From: Morchella semilibera
Taxonomy: Eukaryota; Ascomycota; Pezizomycetes; Pezizales; Morchellaceae
Assembly: GCA_009192285.1 (NCBI GenBank)
Contig: CM018606.1
Span: 2,594,081-2,658,080 of the forward strand
DNA: 64,000 bases
Direction of reading: 5' to 3'
The translations under genes were made by a program, and so were the position numbers. This document shows, piece after piece, positions 57,137 to 64,000 of this stretch (position 1 is its first letter; each line of letters starts with the position of its first letter). A model generated the notes under the pieces. The model worked only from the letters and a program-made list of their open reading frames with translations, was not told the DNA's origin and ran no database searches.

Positions 57137-60100
57137 ACCCCAAGTTCGCATGAGCAAATACCGCTCGCCCCCATGGCCAGCTCACCCTCATTACACAACA
57201 CACATCCGGATCAGCCCGCATCCCGCATCATATCGATTATCATGAGTAGTGATATCGATTTTCGTCAACTAGTAGCGCAAAAACTGCCCTCAGTGGCCGG
57301 TGATACAAGACGTTGGAATTCCCCTGTTCAGCTATTTGTCTTGGATACGCCCCCTAATTTTCGCTCATACAGGCTTAAAAAGGTAACTTCGACGTCTTGT
57401 GTGACCGGCCACTGAGGCCAGTTTTTGCGGTAGTGCAATTGAGTACCTTACTCGGCGGAGGGCTGCAACACACTATGCAGTTTAGAACTCTGTATTTGCC
57501 CCCCCTAACTATTTCAGCCTGGGAAATGTGACCATGACTGGTGGACAATCTTTGCGGATGGCGCGGCAAGTGCTAATGCAAACAAGCCCCCCATTTCGCA
57601 GCATCATGCTTCGAGTATATATGAGGCCTAGACAATGTCTAGGGTAACACACAAGAGCTATCACTAGTGAGTAGTTCAAGACGCTCAATATCGATGTGGC
57701 AGAATATGTTTCTTCCTTCAAGAAAATGAACTTGGTAAGAAATGAAACTCCTTCTGGCGTCGTATTCTATCGACTAAAGGCTTATTCATATAGGCCAAAG
57801 GTTTGCACTTGAGATGTTTCCCGAATATCAATAGTGTTTTCTAAGCATGTATGATGTGTAAGGTATAATATACTATAATGACTAGCTACTTTAAGACTCA
57901 AGTTTGGGATTACTATATCTAACTATAAAGTTGAAACCTTTCCCCACCCTAAAACATAATGAATTACAAGAATATAACACGAATTCTCAAACCCTTGGCG
58001 CCCCTAAGCCCCTCATCGAGGTCCTGAAGCATAACGGTAGAGATCTGTCTGTCAAGAATGCTTTGATGGGATATCATGAATCTGGATTGGCCTAAGAATA
58101 ACTGGGATCGCATGGTAGTTTCAGAATACATCCATCTTGAAGAACTATCGACAGATAAACAAGAACTCTTGGTAGTACCACCGGAGGACAATCACCTGTC
58201 CGGAGCAAAATGGTGCGCTCTTATGAGAGTTAAGGGGGTGTTCAAATTTATTGACAAACCTTCTAGTAGCCCCCGGCCTACTCCCTGTGTCTCGAGTACC
58301 CGTCGAGCGTGCCTCATTTCCCTTCTTTCTAGTACCGGCTATTCCGGTGATATTCCATGACCGAGCTGTATATTTATATACGGGGTTGGAGGGAACACTA
58401 AGTGCGGAGGTAAGACTGGCCCGATTCGGCCATGGATGTGGTAGTCTACTTTACGATACCACTAAGGATGTACCAATAAGCATGGAGCCCTAATAGGGAT
58501 AAGAGATATGTGGCAAAGAACGCAGAAGATAGTTGCCTACTATTTAAGAAGGAACTGTACTTGTATCGAGAGGAGCAGGCTGAAACCTCTCCTAGCTCCT
58601 CTCTCATTGTCATCAATACAAGTAATTGCTCTCAACCTCAGGGGTACTCTGAAGGTGGATTAATTGTTTACTACTATTAGTAGCGGTGGATATGATTTTA
58701 AGCTAAGCTGTCAATGATCGCTACATGTCTCTTACTTGAAGAAAGGTCTCGTTGAACGAGAGCTACTTTCCGGGCGTCTAAGACGCTCGTTTTGGGCAGT
58801 AAAGTGTCTTAAGCGGGATTGGTACTAGCGTACGAGATCCTGCCACCTCTCGCGACCTCTCGATATCGCCTTTAATTTACACTCCCTACTAATTAAAACC
58901 TCGATACCAACTCCTAATCCTGTACCTAATTCGCGTCTAAATCAGCACCTAGGTACTAAAGCGAAAGCAGAGCATACAACTGACGACCAATTGGCACCTA
59001 GGTACCGAATCAACACCTCGGCCCTAAATGGATTCCAAATCAGTGCCTGAATCGGAGAGCCCAAATTGATGCCTAGTCTGCTGCGGGTAGGGGGATGGGA
59101 GCGCTGGCGGACGCGCGGCAGGAATATATATATACAGAAATGAAATTTAATGACCCCGTCGCCCGGCGCGAGGTGCCGTCTACCAACCGAATGGCCTAAT
59201 CGGCCAAGTCATATCGTTTCCCGGCGGAAAGAGGCGTCTACGTTCTATCATGACTGCTTGTCTGGTAATAGCTACTCTCGTTTTGGCGTTCGGGTGGGAT
59301 GACTCGTCTGGGGCGCCAAATATCCCCTCTGACACCAAAGTTAGTCCTAGGGCGCCGGGGCGTTTGTTTATATATAGGCAAGCCAGTTCTGGAGTTTTTG
59401 CCCACCCCACTGTGCCCGGTTAGGTCGGGGCGGGCCCGCATTTCCTGCCGATGGATTATTAACATCGCGGGCAGGAAACTTGCTGATATCAATGCCAGAT
59501 ACCGCTCGGGGCTGCGTATGGTATAATATTACGCCTAGGGGTGTTCGTGTGTTTTGGGCGCGTCGTACCAAGGCAGAGGCATCCTAATATGCCCAGCTCC
59601 AAGCTCTGACACCGCAAGCAACAACCGCAAAGCGACACTCACTTAATTTTAACATCCCGTGCTTGATGGCAAACGAACCAAGCTGGTGACAACTTGGTAC
59701 GAGTGATAATCTCTACTCATGCGACTAAAGTAACCGCCAGGCCGCACTGACTAGAGTATATACTGCCAGACTATAGGTAGCCGTGACAGATTTTTCTGAT
59801 GTGCGGTTTCTACTTGAGGTACAGAGTGTTAGGACTTGGTACATAAGTGGAATGAGTCGGATTATTTCTCTGTCTAGAGATAGTTGTCGTTTGAAATTAC
59901 TCGTGTGGCCTTGAAATATCGTAACCCAGAGCCCACATCTACGGCGATCTCCAAAGGATACCTACCAGCGATATGGGTCCAAATCGCAAACACTATACAA
60001 TAAGAATACCGGCAGAGGCGTTTGCGTAAGCGTGGTTGGCACAGGGTATGACTAAAGGCGTGTCCCAGATATCTGTTGTGGTATTCTCCCTATTGGGCAC

Positions 60101-60783
60101 GTGTAGGAAGGCCTTGGGGGGGGGGGGCAGTCACGACCAACGTTCTCCCAGGACGTTAATGGTGGTTGGGAGGGCTAATTGTGGGTAGTGCTGTGTTGAA
60201 CCTACGTGAGGAGATTACCCCCTGGAGGAGCGGGATGCGGATGCCTGACGTTTACCACTCGACCTGGGTTTGTCTTTGGATTATATTCGTGGTTTGGTCG
60301 GATTATCCGGCCCGGAGTAAGTCGATTAAATCCTCTTATATAGGTTAGGATACCTGCACGACATCATTAATTTTTCCCCCTCGCCGGTATCTACGCTTCA
60401 TGAGTACTGTAGCTTGACGGCTTACCGAGCGGCGATATTCTAGCACTCTATATATCACTTGAGTGATACTACACACATGGTTCTGGTGACATTGGGCGCT
60501 AAGGAATTCAACTGTTGGTAAACCCTCGCACGACCGGACACACAAAACGTACCCACCAGCGATAGGACAGTACATATCCCTTGGGCGGATACAGTGGTGG
60601 GATTCGTGACCTACCTAAGATATTGGTTGATAACTGCTTTCGACATAACATTTTTCCACCTGACACGGGGAAATGCAGGAATACTATGTTCCAGACGCAC
60701 CACCCACTGTCAAAATCCCTCTCATGTATTATTGTGGCTCATGGAGAAAATGATCCGCCGAAATCAAGTAGTAACGTGAGGGG
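57137..60783. other. intergenic with a foldback element and degenerate repeats
   Basis: No supported gene. Frames near 57904-58493 have some coding-like text (VVSEYIHLEELSTDKQELLV) but no recognised domain or complete model. 58790-59085 holds degenerate copies of an AAATCNGCACCTAGGTACC-like unit. Confidence 0.4.
57276..57429. mobile_element. small inverted-repeat element (MITE-like)
   Basis: Arms of about 38 bases (57276-57313 and 57392-57429), CGCAAAAACTGCCCTCAGTG versus its near-exact complement, around a 78-base centre. GTAG flanks both ends (57272-57275 and 57430-57433), a possible 4-bp target duplication. Confidence 0.65.
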
Positions 60784-61150
60784 CCAAGAACGTCAATGGG
60801 TCGTGGGTTGAGGTGGGCTGCCCGGGCTATTTTGGGCGGGTCAGGCGGGGCCCCGGGTTTTATTTGATGGGCCGGGCCAGGCGGAGGCTAATATTTAGCC
60901 CGGGCTGAACGGGTAGCCCTGGGCTCAAGATCTTCGTACAATCTTAATAGTTCTTGCTCGATATATCCTACGAGAGGCAAGGTAAACGGCATCTATATAC
61001 TTACTATCATAACGGGCGGGTTAACTTGTGGAACATTCGATCCTAGCTACAATAATCTCAGGAACATTAGTTCGAATTGTCTTGAGCACCCTTACTTGAG
61101 GAAGCCTGGGCCATAAATATTTAGCCCGGGCTGGCCCATTGGCGCTCCCG
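60784..61150. repeat. GC-rich dispersed repeat, copy A
   Basis: Starts CAAGAACGTCAATGGGTC and ends GGCCCATTGGCGCTC, so short inverted termini are likely. Inside are GGGCCGGGCC- and CCCGGGCTG-type units and TTTTATTTGATGGGCC, also found in copy B. No coding capacity. Confidence 0.6.
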
Positions 61151-62220
61151 GCCGCGCTCGAGCATTGACCTCAAAGCTCGCTCACAGTGCTCTGCTAAAC
61201 TACCTGCCCCAGAAGGTCACCATCCGATCACGGTCAACCTTGGGCATGAATATAACTCCCCTTAACCTGGAGAATATAGAGGATAAGGGAAAGTAAGTGG
61301 AGTGTTGTGTTGTGGCTAGGCGTTTTATAGCAGCAGTTTGTCTAAGCCGTATTTGGGAGGGTCTCTGAATAGAGACTCGAGGCATCATATAGGAAGGCTT
61401 CTGTAATACGGGGTTATCCCTATCACCCCACTGGGAGTTCTGCCCAGAAGCCCAAGCCCAAAGGCTTCACCCACGAGAGGTTGAAGGTTAGAGACTGCTC
61501 AGGAGGCCGTGATATCTCTCTAATGGCAGAACAGACCCATAGATGAGGTAGGCGATGAATCACTAGCGGTAGAAATACACCTAGTCCTGGTGCATGTAAT
61601 TCTATCTCGGTTACAAGCCCAACCATCCTTATCAGCTGAGATTTTGCGGTACACAATGGTCTGTATGCCGTGTAGTTGCCGATGGAGCGGCTTTGTATGA
61701 TATGCGCTCCTATGGTGGGGGGTTCGGGTTTTGGGGTTTAGGTTTTGGTGTTTTGGAGTGTCCGGGTTTGTTCAGAGATTCCTTGTTCAAACCTCGCCAC
61801 TTCTGCTGGTCTTTCACTGTTCTATGGGGTCTGTATGCACGATTCTTGAACTCCAGCTCCACCTATCGCTCCATCCCTAGCTAGAGACAGAGCTGTAGGG
61901 GTGTTTTGGCAAAGACTTTCAGGAGTATGGTCACAATTCTTCTGGGTATACTACTATGTATTACACTACTATTTCTCAGCAGAATTCAGCCCGCAGCTGA
62001 GGTTGTGGTAAAAAAGGCTTTGTGATTCTGCGCCTCCACCTACCACCATTTTGTTCTTGGACATCACGCCCGGCTACTAGTACGGTCCTGCCTCAGCAGC
62101 CGCCTTTGACAGGAATCACAACGAGGACGATATACAATACTACAGCAAGTGACTTAGTTTTAAGTGGCCTCGCTCCCCCAAAGTTTGGCCAGTGACCTTC
62201 ATGATAAATGTGGGTTGTGG

Positions 62221-62709
62221 CCAAGGACGTTAATGGCCGTGGTCTGAGATGGATCGCCCGGGCAATTGTTGGGCGGGCCGGGCCGGGCCTAAGATTTTAT
62301 TTGATGGGCCATGTCACGTGGAGGCTAATATTGAACCTGGGCTAAAAGGGCAGGCCCGGCTTCTGAGACATGTATGCCTTAGTTTGTGTGCACCACTCGT
62401 TAGGATGTTTTAAATAGCTCAGCTGATCAGAGGATCTCTAGGGCGCTGCGAAATTGTGCCCGAGACCTAGGGTTTCCTTAAGAGCGCCGGGGGGGATACA
62501 TTTCCTGCCGTTAGAGGCAGGGTAGATCAATACTTAAATTTACTGACGAACACACCTATTCATCCTATTCATCGAAGCCCAGGCCATACATACCTTGCCC
62601 GAGCCGGGTCCGGGCTACTTAGCTTAGGCTAGGCCTTGATTTGGATTGCATGGGCTGGGCCAGGCCGACCCTATTTTCCAGCTTAGTCTGGCCCATTGAC
62701 GCGCTTGAG
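62221..62709. repeat. GC-rich dispersed repeat, copy B
   Basis: Starts CCAAGGACGTTAATGGCCG, ends TGGCCCATTGACGCGC, and shares TTTTATTTGATGGGCC and GAGGCTAATATT with copy A. About 120 bases longer in the middle. Confidence 0.6.
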
Positions 62710-64000
62710 ATTTAAACATATGGGCCGGGAATTCGAATTCGAACTATGTCTAGCACGTCCAGTAGTTGTCCTCATAACATTTTTCATCATTTGCATTGGA
62801 TATAGAATCATTATGGGTAACTAAAGTATTTGGGCATGACCCTAGCCGTATGGTCATATTTCTGTTTTCATCCTAGTCTACAGCATTAGGCCATATTTTT
62901 CGAAATTCTGGTATAGAAACCTCGCTACTATCCTGTATAACATCAGGCCTTGCATGACCATTAATGCATACACCTTCAGCTGTTATTCCCCATTTGTATA
63001 CAAAGTCTGTTAGGCGATTACGTGCTGTACATATGGCGTGGTATTCGAGGATTTTGTTAATTCAGATGGTATTTCCACGGTTTCCCTTATTAGGTTATGG
63101 ACGATTGATGCAGCTCGCCCTGACATCCATGTCGGAAGATTACCCAGCGCTTGAGATAAAACATCAGCTGTAACATCTATAGATTATTATACAAGTCAGT
63201 AAAGATTCCACTTGGAGTCTGGAACTTAACCCACATATTTTCCCCTGCACTTGTAATATATTCTCGCAGCTAGGCTGTGGTTGTGATTCCCTGTAGAGCC
63301 CCCCTCCCCCATTTGATGCCTCACTCCATCCTAGCAGCTACATTTTCTTTGACTTCAGTTCCAACTTCGGCTCCGGCATCTTCAATGTTTTAGATCTTTC
63401 AACACCAACAGATGTCAAGAAGATCGATACCAGATCTTTCCAATCGCCCGATCAGAAATTGTGATTTTAAGGTCTTGTAGCCTAATGTAGCTAAACCACT
63501 TTCTTTTCAAATTTTTTAGACTCGCCGCATCGTCTGATTGTAGTGGTTTAGAGCTTCTGATTTTTGTCTCTCTTCCTCTTTTTTTTCTAGACCCCGCTTA
63601 TAGGGCGTTGAGCTTTGCTACCAAAGGACTTCGATAGTCTGAGTCTTGATATTTCCAATTTAGATGCACATTTAGTCTCAATGCTCTCGTATTTAAATTC
63701 ATTCTTAATTTAGTTCTGGTAACCTCATATTCAGTATTCTCGCATCCACATATTATATAGATATCCAGTGCGGTATCGATATACCTCAGCTACAATACTA
63801 TTAGAAACTGGGGGGGGGGGTTCTCTTCTAAATCTTATTGACTACTAAAACATCACTCTGTGATTGAAATCCCTTGGATGGGCATGTCATTGTTGATTTG
63901 TTGATTGTGAATAGTGTGGGCCCACTGGCATATTTGGGAACGGAGTCCAGATCCATGTAACCGGGCGCCCTCAAAGTGATACAACGGCAACAAGATAAGT
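62710..64000. other. intergenic to the window edge
   Basis: No supported gene; AT-rich sequence with a 10-base G run near 63810. Confidence 0.4.

Noticed and set aside
57904-58493. Possible gene with VVSEYIHLEELSTDKQELLV
   Set aside because: Fragments look coding-like but no start, splice pattern or domain can be supported.
59180-59571. Overlapping frames on both strands
   Set aside because: No domain resemblance; overlapping mutually exclusive frames of similar length.

Overview
The window looks like nuclear DNA of a filamentous ascomycete. The genes have short GT-AG introns (about 52-109 nt), and several proteins belong to fungal families: Arp9 of the SWI/SNF-RSC remodellers, a ubiquitin-like-domain protein with the fungal N-terminal domain, CHAT and caspase-domain proteins, and a large fungal multi-span membrane family. 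Gene density is low (about ten host genes in 64 kb) and repeats are abundant. That would fit a repeat-rich Pezizomycete of the truffle/morel type, but the lineage is an inference.

Layout. 0-8 kb: a secreted alpha-carbonic anhydrase, then a long gene-poor stretch ending in a 5'-truncated LINE with clear target-site duplications. 8.8-16.2 kb: a small twin-CX3C protein, a minus-strand ubiquitin-like-domain gene with a frame conflict at a 7-C run, a small multi-exon minus gene, two tRNA-like modules, an XPG/Asteroid-type nuclease-fold gene and a tail-anchored PPxY protein. 19.5-22.2 kb: an intact four-exon Arp9 gene. 23.5-26.9 kb: remnants of a caspase-domain (C14) gene and a CHAT gene, head to head, both missing their 5' ends at the same junction. 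28.3-29.1 kb: a membrane RING-finger gene.

31.1-46.0 kb is the most unusual part. A 31-bp perfect inverted repeat at 31128-31158 and 45977-46007 appears to bound a roughly 14.9-kb DNA transposon. It carries a decayed Tnp2/Plavaka-like transposase gene (minus) and a divergently transcribed two-exon accessory gene with a hexapeptide minisatellite. They share an intergenic region holding a telomere-like hairpin, and the element also has inverted subterminal repeat arrays. A solo LTR, a very young Ty3/gypsy chromoelement (598-bp LTRs differing at one position) and a perfect 94-bp inverted-repeat element sit inside it.

46.7-64 kb: a single-exon protein of unknown function, a multi-span membrane protein, a second LINE 3' fragment, several foldback elements, an inverted minisatellite and two copies of a GC-rich repeat family. 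A further oddity is the palindrome TACATGTA: 19 copies, 18 of them in the first 29.4 kb and none in a recognised exon.
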